A DNA stretch of 33,660 nt from Prochlorococcus sp. AG-363-A03 (GTDB taxonomy: Bacteria; Cyanobacteriota; Cyanobacteriia; PCC-6307; Cyanobiaceae). The notes beneath the pieces are model-generated. The model made no database searches, was not told where the DNA came from, and saw only the letters and a program-made list of their open reading frames with translations. A program made the translations under genes and the position numbers. The stretch spans positions 1 to 33,660 of the forward strand of contig QCEW01000015.1 of assembly GCA_003280445.1 (NCBI GenBank). The letters are read 5' to 3'. Positions 7,923 to 18,056 of this stretch are shown piece by piece (positions within the stretch are counted from its first letter, which is position 1; every line of letters begins with the position of its first letter).

Positions 7923-8975
7923 TTACCTGGAGTTTCTGCGATCTAATTGACGAAAGGCTTTTGCTATCTCAGGTAGTTTTTTGAAATTAGCAGAGCATCT
8001 CAACCATAGTTTATTGGGAATAGCAGGAAAGCCGCTAACCACCTTTCCTTCCTCGATATTTGATACGATTCCTGTTTTGGAACTGGCTATCACTCTATCG
8101 CCTATTTTGACTTTATTACTAACACCTACCTGTCCAGCAAGAATAACTCCGTTTCCAATCTGTGCTCCTCCAGCGATGCCAACTTGAGCAGCCATAGCGC
8201 AACCTTTTCCGGTAGTTACTCCATGTCCAATTTGAACTAGGTTGTCAATCTTTGTGTCTTCACCAATTATGGTCTCTCCGACTGAAGGCCTATCAATTGT
8301 TGATCCACTACCTATTTCTACTTTGTTTTTTAAAATAACTATTCCAACTTGAGGCATTTTCTTCCATCCTTTTGATGTAGGAACGAATCCAAAACCTTCA
8401 CCACCAACAACAGCATTCGCATTAATTACACATTCGTCTCCAAGGGTTGATCCAGAATGTATAACACTATTTGCGTGAATTAAATTTTTGGCACCAATCC
8501 TTACTTTTTTATAGACAACAACACCTGCATGAACAATTGTCCCAGCTCCAATTTCTGTATTATCTCCAATATAAACATTAGCTCCTATTGAAACTCCAGG
8601 ACCAATTTTTACATTCTCACCGATTACAGCACTTTCATGGATACCTTCTTTTTCTCTTTCATTAGGATAGAGCAACCCCAATGTTTCAGCAAAAGCAATT
8701 TTCGGCTCTTTTAGTAGTATCCAATCGCCTGAAATTTTCTTAATTATGTCAACAATATAATTATCATTTGCAGGCAATAATAGAGCCGATGCTTTCGAAG
8801 TTCTGATGAGATTCTTAAGATTTGCAGGACTATTATTGTCTAGAAAACTTATGTCATTTTCCTTGGCTTGTTCTAAAGAAGCAGCGGTTAAAATAACTGG
8901 ATTGTTTTTTATATTAAAGTCAATTACACCAGATTGACCTTGCTTCAGTTTTTCAACAATTTTATTGAATTGCAT
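7923..8975 (-). CDS. lpxD: UDP-3-O-acylglucosamine N-acyltransferase
   Basis: LpxD adds the second, N-linked hydroxyacyl chain to UDP-3-O-acyl-glucosamine in lipid A synthesis, using acyl-ACP. The N-terminal domain (residues 1-110) carries the LpxD uridine-binding fold. It is followed by a long run of hexapeptide repeats (about 113-330, for example IGENVKIGPGVSIGANVYIG) that form a left-handed beta helix. The probable catalytic base is His251 in NLVQIGHGV. The C-terminal helix (KKLPEIAKAFRQLDRR) is typical of the trimer. The 350-residue length is normal. Its presence implies a lipid A-bearing outer membrane. The proB stop lies 43 bases upstream. Confidence 0.95.
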   Translation of the reverse strand: MQFNKIVEKLKQGQSGVIDFNIKNNPVILTAASLEQAKENDISFLDNNSPANLKNLIRTSKASALLLPANDNYIVDIIKKISGDWILLKEPKIAFAETLGLLYPNEREKEGIHESAVIGENVKIGPGVSIGANVYIGDNTEIGAGTIVHAGVVVYKKVRIGAKNLIHANSVIHSGSTLGDECVINANAVVGGEGFGFVPTSKGWKKMPQVGIVILKNKVEIGSGSTIDRPSVGETIIGEDTKIDNLVQIGHGVTTGKGCAMAAQVGIAGGAQIGNGVILAGQVGVSNKVKIGDRVIASSKTGIVSNIEEGKVVSGFPAIPNKLWLRCSANFKKLPEIAKAFRQLDRRNSR

Positions 8976-9018
8976 GATTTAATTTAATTGGGAAAGTGAA
9001 AATTGCTATTTTTCTGAG

Positions 9019-10101
9019 TTAGTCACATGTTAGAACCAAACCATCTCGGTGAATAACTAGGGGAGATCCTGTTTTATCAGATTTTGAATTAATTCCTATC
9101 TTTATAGCATCACTGCTCATTGAGCAAATTCCTTTAGCAATCTCCTCTCCTTGAGTGTTAACAACTTTCACAGGTTGATTGGCTATAAAATTCCCACTAA
9201 CTTTTTTAACTCCAACTAATAATATTGAAGCGCCTTTGTTTTTTATAGCTTCACTTGCACCATCATCTAACTGTATTTCTCCAACTGGTTTAATTGCATG
9301 TGCTAACCAACTTTTTCTATTACCGATAGGGTTTGGATGAGGGTGGAAAATAGTTCCTATCTTTTTCCCATCAAGTATTTCGCCTAATATTTTAGGAGCT
9401 CTTCCATCTGCTAATTGAACTTTTATTCCGCTTTCAGTTGCGATCTTTGCCGCAGTTAGTTTTGTTTTTATGCCTCCAGTTCCCCAAGAAGTTTGTTCAT
9501 TTGCTAGTTCTAATTTATTTAATTCTTTTGAATTATTAATATCTTTTATTGGCTTAGCTTTACTGTCGGTTTTAGGATCAGAAGAGTACAGATGATCGAT
9601 ATCAGTTAACATAATTAGTTGATCAGCAGATATAGCTGTTGCAACTAATGCAGACAAAGTATCATTATCACCATACTTTAACTCTTCATTTGAGGTTATA
9701 TCATTTTCATTTACTATTGGTATAACATCCCATTCAATTAATCTTTTTAATGTTTGTGAAGCAGATTTATAACTATTTCTTGAGCCTAATTCTGATCTAG
9801 TTAATAATATTTGTGCAACTTTATATCCAAACTTGCTCATAGCTTTTTCATATAAAGCCATTAAATTAAGTTGGCCTATCGCAGCAGAAGCTTGAAGAGA
9901 GATTATTTCTTTAGGTCTAGTCTTGAATCCCATTCTATGACATCCAAGCCCCACTGCGCCGCTAGATACCAATATAACTTTATCGCCAATTCCTTGAGCT
10001 TTTGATATATATGAACAATAATTATTAATTATATCAAAAGTTGTATATTTTTCGTTTCCTCTTAAAAGGCTTGTACCAATTTTGATTACCCAGGTTGTCA
10101 T
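9019..10101 (-). CDS. proB: Glutamate 5-kinase with C-terminal PUA domain
   Basis: It phosphorylates glutamate to gamma-glutamyl phosphate, the first step of proline synthesis. The amino acid kinase domain covers about residues 1-255, with VIKIGTSLL at the start (Lys7), [32 protein letters not shown] and [12 protein letters not shown]. The PUA domain follows from about residue 275 to the end. This two-domain layout with 360 residues is the common bacterial form, feedback-inhibited by proline. Its ATG overlaps the stop of the HAD gene by 4 bases (ATGA), indicating translational coupling. Confidence 0.96.
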   Translation of the reverse strand: MTTWVIKIGTSLLRGNEKYTTFDIINNYCSYISKAQGIGDKVILVSSGAVGLGCHRMGFKTRPKEIISLQASAAIGQLNLMALYEKAMSKFGYKVAQILLTRSELGSRNSYKSASQTLKRLIEWDVIPIVNENDITSNEELKYGDNDTLSALVATAISADQLIMLTDIDHLYSSDPKTDSKAKPIKDINNSKELNKLELANEQTSWGTGGIKTKLTAAKIATESGIKVQLADGRAPKILGEILDGKKIGTIFHPHPNPIGNRKSWLAHAIKPVGEIQLDDGASEAIKNKGASILLVGVKKVSGNFIANQPVKVVNTQGEEIAKGICSMSSDAIKIGINSKSDKTGSPLVIHRDGLVLTCD

Positions 10102-10619
10102 GAAAAGTCTCCAGTTATAATTTTTGCTAAGTATCTTTCTATAGATTGAAAGTTATTTTTTTCAATTTTGTTTCCATAATGATCTACTGAATCTACTAAT
10201 ATTGTATACATTTTTAATCTATTGCCTACAAGAATATCTGTAAAAACTCTATCTCCAATTATTGCTATTTTATTTGAGGAATAAGGAATTTTATCTAGGA
10301 TTTTCTTTAACTTCCTCTTGCTTGGTTTGCCCCCAGAGTATGTAAATTTTAAATCTAATTGATTAGCAATTAATTTTATTCTTTTTTTAGATGGATTGTT
10401 ACTGAATAAGTAGATATAAAAGTACTTTTTGGAGTTGTCAATCCAATTTTTTACTTCACTTGATATTACTGGGTCTTTCCCTGAAATTAATGTTCCATCT
10501 ACATCAAGTATTAATGCTTTGATATCTTTCGATAACAAATCATTTATCGAGATCTTTGATATTTTATCGTTTACATTCCAACTTGGAGTAAGTAACTCTT
10601 TTATATTTATTCTGATAAT
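10098..10619 (-). CDS. YqeG-type HAD phosphatase, N-terminal extension with unusual start
   Basis: A HAD-superfamily phosphatase of the YqeG family. Counting from the first conventional start, a TTG at 10538, it has 146 residues, with the nucleophile motif ILDVDGT (Asp17, Asp19), then [10 protein letters not shown] and the late motif [11 protein letters not shown]. The same frame is open upstream to about 10634 and encodes [19 protein letters not shown], which matches the LxP-leading N-terminus conserved in YqeG proteins. No ATG, GTG, TTG or CTG occurs in that extension, but ATT at 10617-10619, shortly after GGAAAGAGG, could start it. I give the longer span; the short version is 10098-10538. 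It overlaps the 3' end of the DUF3727 gene, and its stop overlaps proB by 4 bases. The substrate is unknown. Confidence 0.75.
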   Translation of the reverse strand: MIRINIKELLTPSWNVNDKISKISINDLLSKDIKALILDVDGTLISGKDPVISSEVKNWIDNSKKYFYIYLFSNNPSKKRIKLIANQLDLKFTYSGGKPSKRKLKKILDKIPYSSNKIAIIGDRVFTDILVGNRLKMYTILVDSVDHYGNKIEKNNFQSIERYLAKIITGDFS

Positions 10620-11143
10620 CCTCTTTCCTCCAGTTCAGCTTCAATTCCTGATTGTATCTTGTCAAACTCTTCACCTTCAACAAGCTTTACTTCACCATCT
10701 TCTAGCTTTCCGACTATGAAGAATGGGTCAAGCGGAATGTATAGACCATACTCATTATCATCAACTCTAAAATTGACAAGAAGTTCGTAAGTCTCTGACT
10801 CGTCATCAATGTCTTCTTCTTCAATTTCTTCTGGTTCGGGCTCATCTAATTCACCGGATACTGTAAGGGTAATAGCCGAGCGAACAAGCCTGAGATCATG
10901 TTCTTGAAGGACAACATCAGCAACTTCTAGTATTGGCTCATTCTTTTCAATTGTTTCTATTAGCTTGGGATCTTGATCATCAATTAATTGAAAAAGAGAT
11001 ACAGGGGTATCTACTGGTGTTAAGAGGGCATATTCATTACCTTCTAGAGGTACTACCTGTTCCAGAAAACATAGAAGATCTGATCCTTGAGAATCTTTAA
11101 CTAAAAGAGTAGGTACTTCGTCGTTTTTATTTGTTGATGACAT
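10607..11143 (-). CDS. DUF3727-type acidic cyanobacterial protein
   Basis: 178 residues, strongly acidic, with two similar halves. Each half looks like a small beta barrel (LLCFLEQVVPLEGNEYALLTP in the first, the segment around YELLVNFRVDDNEYGLYIPL in the second), separated by an acidic linker rich in Glu and Asp at about residues 101-118. The repeats resemble DUF1292/DUF3727 proteins of cyanobacteria and chloroplasts. No catalytic motif is seen. It is transcribed just ahead of the HAD and proB genes, whose reading frames follow with overlap. Function unknown; a protein-interaction role is only a guess. Confidence 0.8.
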   Translation of the reverse strand: MSSTNKNDEVPTLLVKDSQGSDLLCFLEQVVPLEGNEYALLTPVDTPVSLFQLIDDQDPKLIETIEKNEPILEVADVVLQEHDLRLVRSAITLTVSGELDEPEPEEIEEEDIDDESETYELLVNFRVDDNEYGLYIPLDPFFIVGKLEDGEVKLVEGEEFDKIQSGIEAELEERGLSE

Positions 11144-11207
11144 AGTTGAGTTTTTATTAATCTTTATCTGGTTTTATTTGATTATGTTTTTACATCATAT
11201 TCAAAAT

Positions 11208-12675
<1,468 letters not shown>

Positions 12676-12695
12676 TTGATTATTTTATTATATTT

Positions 12696-13862
12696 TCAAC
12701 TGTGACGCGACTTATTAGTTAATTCATCTGATCTGATGAGTACTAATGGTGTTTGTTGGTTAGCGTTACCTGCTGGATTTGATGTTAGAGCTCTTTTGAT
12801 TCTTTCATTATTATTAACATTATTTGTTGATAAAATTTTAACTCTACCTAGATCATTTACATCTACGACAGCTACATTTACTTTTAGGTATTTAGCGGCC
12901 TTCATACAAAAGATTTGAGTATCTTTAGGCCCTAAAACGATACTTTTATCATACGGTGGAGTCGTACCAGTAATGTCATCAATTAATCTTGCTTGTTCAC
13001 CTGCTAAACGATAAAACATACCTCTAAAACCAATTAATTTAAACATTCCTCCCACAAACCATGCAATTATTACGCGTGTCGGACCAGAAATATTTATTAG
13101 GGTTTGCATTCCTGATGCAGTGGCTAAACTACTTGTAGGGTGGAATCCTTTGCAGATTAACCTTGAAATTAGATTTGCATTAACGTTTCTATAATCTATA
13201 TATCTTCCTTGCATTATTGCTAAGGGGGACTCCCCAATTGTAAGAATATCTGTAGGCAAGTAATTTTTGGGTATGTAGGATTTTAATATTCCAATAGGGT
13301 CATCTAATGTACCAAGAAGATGTGTTTTAATTGGGTCTACTAAATTATCATTAGAATAATTTACCTTGGAGATATCTAACATATTAGGCAATGCAAAACC
13401 ATCGAACCTTTTTATAGAACCGAATGGTCCATAATTGCCCCATTCAATATCTACCCACAAGCATTTAATCTTATCGATGACATTAGGATTGATTTCATAT
13501 TCAATTTCAATTTCGACAAATGTCGACTTTTTCCCCTTTAAAATATATGCAGACCAATAGTCATTTTTTTGTTCTTCTTCTTCACCTGGGTGTAGTGTCT
13601 TGATTTTTGTATGGATCTTTATTATCTCATTTTTAGATATACCAATTAACTTAGGATTAACATTAAAAGAAGGAATCATAACTTCCATTCTTTTCTGTGA
13701 ATTTCTAATTTCAACTAAAGTTATATATTTATGCTTAGAAGCTAATATGATTTTTTTAAATTTTTTAGGTCTAATAATTAATGGAGAAACTTTTCTCAAG
13801 CAATGACTTATTTCAATCAAAAAAAATGTGATTATTGTGAGAAATAAAGTGTTAAGGAACAT
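12696..13862 (-). CDS. CofE-like (F420-0:gamma-glutamyl ligase family) membrane-anchored protein
   Basis: 388 residues starting with one hydrophobic segment (about residues 1-20), then a domain related to coenzyme F420-0:L-glutamate ligase. Family-like stretches are TDILTIGESPLAIMQGRYI, the glycine-rich FVGGMFKLIGFRGMFYRLAG and the C-terminal KVNVAVVDVNDLGRVKIL. True CofE adds glutamates to F420-0 with GTP. Cyanobacteria carry this divergent, longer relative without clear evidence that they use F420, so the ligase reaction is only inferred by family. The N-terminal anchor would place it on a membrane. It is preceded by the thioredoxin-like gene (58 bases) and followed closely by the GNAT-like gene. 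Confidence 0.7.
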   Translation of the reverse strand: MFLNTLFLTIITFFLIEISHCLRKVSPLIIRPKKFKKIILASKHKYITLVEIRNSQKRMEVMIPSFNVNPKLIGISKNEIIKIHTKIKTLHPGEEEEQKNDYWSAYILKGKKSTFVEIEIEYEINPNVIDKIKCLWVDIEWGNYGPFGSIKRFDGFALPNMLDISKVNYSNDNLVDPIKTHLLGTLDDPIGILKSYIPKNYLPTDILTIGESPLAIMQGRYIDYRNVNANLISRLICKGFHPTSSLATASGMQTLINISGPTRVIIAWFVGGMFKLIGFRGMFYRLAGEQARLIDDITGTTPPYDKSIVLGPKDTQIFCMKAAKYLKVNVAVVDVNDLGRVKILSTNNVNNNERIKRALTSNPAGNANQQTPLVLIRSDELTNKSRHS

Positions 13863-13920
13863 TTTGTGATGATAATATTTGATAATTTAATTAGAAATCC
13901 TTTGTGATTTGATTACAATT

Positions 13921-14478
13921 TCAAGTGCCTCTAGGTCTTGTATATCCATCTTTAGAAGGCTCACTATTGTATTCGTTAAAGCTTTTAACTGTTAGATCAA
14001 AATCAGGTTTTTTTAGACCTGTTCCTTTTGTTATTGCATCATTGATTTCATCGAAACTCGCCTGCCCTTCTTTGTCTAGGAGAACATTACCTTTGCCGTC
14101 AATAACCACTGTCTGAGGTATCTTTCCATGCCAATAATAGCCAGGATCCTTAAAAGTTTTATGGTCTTCATTGTCTAATTCATCAATAGATAGAGGAATT
14201 AAATCAACAGATGAACTCCATAATAACTTAATACCTGAAACAACAGGTGCAAATTGTTTACTGGTAGCACTGTCGTCTAGATAGAAAACTAAAACACTTG
14301 TTCTTTCGTTCTTTAATGATTCTGATAATGTACTTGGTGGTGGGACCAATGATCCGTTACCAGCATAGATTGGGTATATATTTCCATCATAACTATCAGT
14401 ATCCCTAGCCGAATATACAGGATTAACAAATAGAAAAAAAAGTATTAGTATTGAAGATAATATTCTTAACAAAATCAT
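13921..14478 (-). CDS. Exported thioredoxin-fold protein lacking the CxxC motif
   Basis: 185 residues with a signal peptide or anchor (residues 1-23, ending in VYSA). The body has a thioredoxin-like order: TSVLVFYLDDSATSKQFAP occupies the place of the WCxxC active site but has no cysteine, then IPQTVVIDGKGNVLL supplies the cis-proline strand pattern. A polar tail ends in a conserved-looking YTRPRGT. Related cyanobacterial proteins are annotated as thylakoid-associated thioredoxin-like proteins. Without cysteines it cannot be a dithiol reductase; a chaperone-like or assembly role is possible. It lies between the DUF3685 and CofE-like genes in the minus-strand run. Confidence 0.75.
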   Translation of the reverse strand: MILLRILSSILILFFLFVNPVYSARDTDSYDGNIYPIYAGNGSLVPPPSTLSESLKNERTSVLVFYLDDSATSKQFAPVVSGIKLLWSSSVDLIPLSIDELDNEDHKTFKDPGYYWHGKIPQTVVIDGKGNVLLDKEGQASFDEINDAITKGTGLKKPDFDLTVKSFNEYNSEPSKDGYTRPRGT

Positions 14479-14545
14479 TTAAAATAATAATCTTTTAGAT
14501 TCTAAAGTCTTAAGGCTAATCTAGCTATATTTATTAATAAATTAA

Positions 14546-16177
14546 TTATCCTTTGGATAGGTTTTTCCCCATACCTTGAGCTATACCTCTACCAATCAAA
14601 CCTATAGATCTTCCAACAACTTTTGTTAGAATTAGAACTATTAAATCCCCTAAGTATTGAATTATTGCTTGTACTTGTGGTGCTAACGCATCTCGTAATT
14701 CTACTATAAACGCTATTTGTCTTTGGGTCCAGTCTAATTTCTTTAATTCATCATCTCTTGTCTCAAGGATGATAATTTTTTCAATTTTGCTATTTTTGAC
14801 TGTATAATATAATCTTTTACTTTCATACAATCTAACTGGCTTTTTGAATAGACTTTGAAGTTGATTATTTGTATTTATATGATTTCTTTTGCGTTCTAGT
14901 TCCCTTGTTGAAACTAAGTCTTTATTTAGAAAGTATTTACGTAATTCTGGCCACTCAGAACATGAAGATATAATCTCTCCACTAAGTATTTCAGCTGTTC
15001 TGAATATCCAATTTAGAATATATGTTTCTAATTGAATAATAGATCGAGGGTCTTCTATTGATAAATATTCTTCATCGATCAGAATCGGCTTATTATTTAA
15101 TATTGGATCTATTATTAAAGCAATTGATGGTAATTCATCATCAAATATTCCAAAATCTGCATTATGTACTAAAAATTCTGAAATAGATACTTCAACGCCA
15201 TTCTTTTGTAGACGATCGTATGAATCTATGCAATTGCGCAATGTATTAGTACGCAACTCAGGAGTAATTGATTGTAAAATCTCTTCAATTCCTTTTTCGC
15301 GATTATTTTTAGAATCAAATTTATTGATAATAATTGAAAATTCTTGCAGAAGAGTTTGCAAGAGATTTCTTCGTTTGCTTTTATTTAATGAATAAAGTGC
15401 CGCGAGCTCATCAGTAGAATTTATCAGGTCATCTTGAAGTCTATCCTTTACTCGTTTATAAATTACATTCCATAACTCATTAATTGAGTTGTTTTTTATC
15501 GTTATATCAGTACTGTATTTGCTAATAAGATTCATACTTTTATTTCTAGTATCTTTAATTGGAGACTCTATTAATACCTCTAGCGGTCCCCATAACCAGA
15601 TAATTAGTCTTTTTGCTATTAATAGTTCTCTTCTTCTTCCTAGTAGTATGAAAAGGTAAAATGTATTTATTGATTTCTTGCCTATTACGTGATCTATCAT
15701 GTGTAGATCTTTATTTATTTGCGATAAACCGCTAGTCAATAACCAATATCCAAAGCCATATGAATTAGGAATTGAGTCAGCATTGTAATTTGTTTCATTA
15801 TTAATTTTAAATACTCTGCCGCCACCAAGTAAAATATTAATTGTATCTCTTAAAAGTTCAACAGTTGGATCTTGAATAATTCCTTCACTACCAAAAGTCA
15901 TCAAATCGGCAGAGGATAATTTAATGCATTTTGGTATTACAATTAAAATAGGAGATTGATCCCATCTTTCTTTTAACTTAAGAATTTCAAGTTTGATTGA
16001 GTTTGAGAGTTCTACTTCTTCAAGGCAAAATAGAATAAGTTTAGGTAACCCATTTATATCTTTTTTGTCTAGGATTATTTCTAAATTATTATCATGTGAT
16101 GTTAGTTGCAATGCTAATGACTCGCCCAGTAGTGATGGCGCTATCATTAAAATTTGTTTTGGTCTTTCTTCTATCAA
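14546..16177 (-). CDS. DUF3685 protein with receiver-like N-terminus
   Basis: 543 residues. The first 120 look like a response-regulator receiver fold (ILMIAPSLLGESLALQL, then LPKLILFCLEEVEL, ILIVIPK, GSEGIIQ and the glycine-rich GGGRVFKI), but where a phosphorylatable aspartate is expected the strand reads LILFCL. Phosphorylation is therefore unlikely. The rest is a large, mostly helical cyanobacterial domain that matches the DUF3685 pattern, including a C-terminal region with WTQRQIAFIVELRDALAPQV and a hydrophobic tail (about 505-535) that could touch membrane. The start is a TTG; an ATG at codon 11 (16145-16147) is an alternative. hisA lies about 100 bases upstream. Function unknown. Confidence 0.75.
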   Translation of the reverse strand: MIEERPKQILMIAPSLLGESLALQLTSHDNNLEIILDKKDINGLPKLILFCLEEVELSNSIKLEILKLKERWDQSPILIVIPKCIKLSSADLMTFGSEGIIQDPTVELLRDTINILLGGGRVFKINNETNYNADSIPNSYGFGYWLLTSGLSQINKDLHMIDHVIGKKSINTFYLFILLGRRRELLIAKRLIIWLWGPLEVLIESPIKDTRNKSMNLISKYSTDITIKNNSINELWNVIYKRVKDRLQDDLINSTDELAALYSLNKSKRRNLLQTLLQEFSIIINKFDSKNNREKGIEEILQSITPELRTNTLRNCIDSYDRLQKNGVEVSISEFLVHNADFGIFDDELPSIALIIDPILNNKPILIDEEYLSIEDPRSIIQLETYILNWIFRTAEILSGEIISSCSEWPELRKYFLNKDLVSTRELERKRNHINTNNQLQSLFKKPVRLYESKRLYYTVKNSKIEKIIILETRDDELKKLDWTQRQIAFIVELRDALAPQVQAIIQYLGDLIVLILTKVVGRSIGLIGRGIAQGMGKNLSKG

Positions 16178-16274
16178 GTTGAATTCTAGAACCTATCCCT
16201 TTTAAGATAACTTGATTTAAAAATACTTCCAGCCCTGTCCAATAAATCCACAAGACTAATCTTATTTCTAAATG

Positions 16275-17048
16275 TTAGGCAAGAAATTTATCTTTATCAT
16301 TAAATGAATCTTGAATAAGAAGATTTTTTAGAGTTAATATCGCTTCTTCCAAATTTATTGAGCCGTCATATAGTGCTCTGCCTACGATGATTCCTTCAAT
16401 ACCTTTATTCTCGAAATCTGCTAGGGAAATTAAATCAGCTATTGAGCCTATGCCTCCTGAGGCGATTACTGGATTAACACTTATCTCAGCTATCTCCCTC
16501 AAGGCTTGAACATTAGGTCCTTTTAGAGTGCCATCAGTTGCAATGTCAGTTGATATGATTGCGGCTAATTCAAGATCGTTAAGTCGTTTAGCTAAGTCTA
16601 GAGAAGACATTTCGCTTTGTTTTAACCAGCCTCTAGTGGCTACCATTCCCTCTTTGGCATCAATCCCTACTGCAACTCTTTTTGGATATTCTTTAGATAG
16701 ATCTCTAACTAACTTAGGTTTCTCTATCGCAATTGTCCCTAAAATAATTCTGTCTATTCCTATGCCTAATAATTCTTTAGCTCGATCAAAACTCCTAATT
16801 CCACCACCAAGTTGGATGGGGATTGTAATGGATTTCTTTATCTCTTTTATTGTGAGATCATTTATGGGTTCACCAGTCTTAGCACCATCAAGATCTACAA
16901 GATGTAGTCGTTTCGCTCCCTGGCTTTCCCAAGTCTGAGCTTGTTGTACAGGATCGCTATTGAACTTAGTAACTTCATTGTAATTTCCTTGATTTAAACG
17001 AACACACTTACCATTCAGTAGATCTATTGCAGGTATGATTTCCATCAA
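16275..17048 (-). CDS. hisA: Phosphoribosylformimino-5-aminoimidazole carboxamide ribotide isomerase
   Basis: HisA isomerises ProFAR to PRFAR in histidine synthesis, within a cytosolic (beta/alpha)8 barrel. The N-terminal IIPAIDLLNGKCVRL contains the catalytic Asp9, and Asp130 lies in VAVGIDAKEG. The two phosphate-binding sites are QLGGGIRS (about 79-86) and VIASGGIGS followed by GIIVGRALY. The 257-residue length is slightly above the norm because of a short C-terminal tail. It starts with two Met codons; either fits. It opens the long minus-strand gene run; the divergent epimerase gene starts 90 bases away, so both promoters lie in that gap. Confidence 0.96.
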   Translation of the reverse strand: MMEIIPAIDLLNGKCVRLNQGNYNEVTKFNSDPVQQAQTWESQGAKRLHLVDLDGAKTGEPINDLTIKEIKKSITIPIQLGGGIRSFDRAKELLGIGIDRIILGTIAIEKPKLVRDLSKEYPKRVAVGIDAKEGMVATRGWLKQSEMSSLDLAKRLNDLELAAIISTDIATDGTLKGPNVQALREIAEISVNPVIASGGIGSIADLISLADFENKGIEGIIVGRALYDGSINLEEAILTLKNLLIQDSFNDKDKFLA

Positions 17049-17138
17049 GAAAAAAATTATTACTATTCATCTAACATCATTTATGTAGCTCTGGGAGATT
17101 ATCTATAGGCTTTAATATAATTTTTTTAATAAAGGATC

Positions 17139-18056
17139 TTGAAAGTTCTTTTTTACGGCGGAACAAGGTTTGTAGGAAAAGCTATTTTATCTAGCTTGCT
17201 ATCAAAAGGACATGAGATATTTGTTTTTACACGAGGAAATTTACCAGTACCAAAAAATGTAACTCACCTAAAGGGAGACAGATTAAATGATGAGGATCTA
17301 AAACAACTATCTGATCACTCATTTGATCTTATTGTTGATAGCTCTGGGCGCAAGTTGGAAGATACTCAAAGACTTCTTAAATTTACAGGTCTTCCTAGGT
17401 TTAGATTTATCTACATAAGTTCTGCAGGAGTATATGACAACACACAATTATTTCCTGTTAGCGAAGATAGTCCAATTGATCCTGAAAGCCGTCATATAGG
17501 TAAAGCGAAAACAGAGTCTTGGCTCAAGACTCAAGATATTCCTTTTACAAGTTTTCGTCCGACATATATTTATGGCCCAAGCAACTACAACCCCATTGAG
17601 AAATGGTTTTTTGACCGTATAGTTAACGGCCGATCTATTCCAGTTCCTCTTGATGGTCAAACGATTACACAATTAGGACATGTCTCTGATTTGGCCGAGG
17701 CCATTTCTAAATCTCTTGAGACAGAAAAAGCGATTAATCAAATATATAATTGTTCAGGGAGTAAAGCAGTAACTTTTAAAGGTTTAATTGAAACAGCAAT
17801 TTTAGCTACTGGTAATAAAGTTACTGATTTTAATTTACGTTCTTTTGATCCTTCAAAACTGGATCCTAAGGCACGAAAACTTTTCCCTTTAAGGTTGACT
17901 AATTTCTTTACGGACACTTCTAAAATAGAGAATGATTTATCTTGGGAGCCCAAATTCGATTTGTTAAATGGTTTGATCGATAGTTATAAAAATGATTATC
18001 TATTACTTAGTCATACGCAAGATGATTTTAGCTCTGATGAGCTTCTCTTTGATTGA
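17139..18056 (+). CDS. CSP41-like NAD-dependent epimerase/dehydratase family protein
   Basis: 305 residues of the atypical extended short-chain dehydrogenase type. It opens with VLFYGGTRFVGKAIL (nucleotide loop GGTRFVG at 8-14). FIYISSAGVYDN is the SSAGVY strand, SFRPTYIYGP the RPxYIYGP segment, and WEPKFDLLNGL the C-terminal part. The catalytic YxxxK lysine position is not convincing (RHIGKAKTE). Chloroplast CSP41 and its cyanobacterial relatives bind RNA and ribosomes rather than make sugars, so an RNA-binding role is a reasonable inference. The start is TTG right after AAAGGA, a good ribosome site. Its 3' end overlaps the convergent pgsA by 29 bases. Confidence 0.82.
   Translation: MKVLFYGGTRFVGKAILSSLLSKGHEIFVFTRGNLPVPKNVTHLKGDRLNDEDLKQLSDHSFDLIVDSSGRKLEDTQRLLKFTGLPRFRFIYISSAGVYDNTQLFPVSEDSPIDPESRHIGKAKTESWLKTQDIPFTSFRPTYIYGPSNYNPIEKWFFDRIVNGRSIPVPLDGQTITQLGHVSDLAEAISKSLETEKAINQIYNCSGSKAVTFKGLIETAILATGNKVTDFNLRSFDPSKLDPKARKLFPLRLTNFFTDTSKIENDLSWEPKFDLLNGLIDSYKNDYLLLSHTQDDFSSDELLFD

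Noticed and set aside
14494-14506. TTTAGA-T-TCTAAA palindrome upstream of the thioredoxin-like gene
   Set aside because: Six-base arms in AT-rich DNA are expected by chance; no second copy supports an operator.
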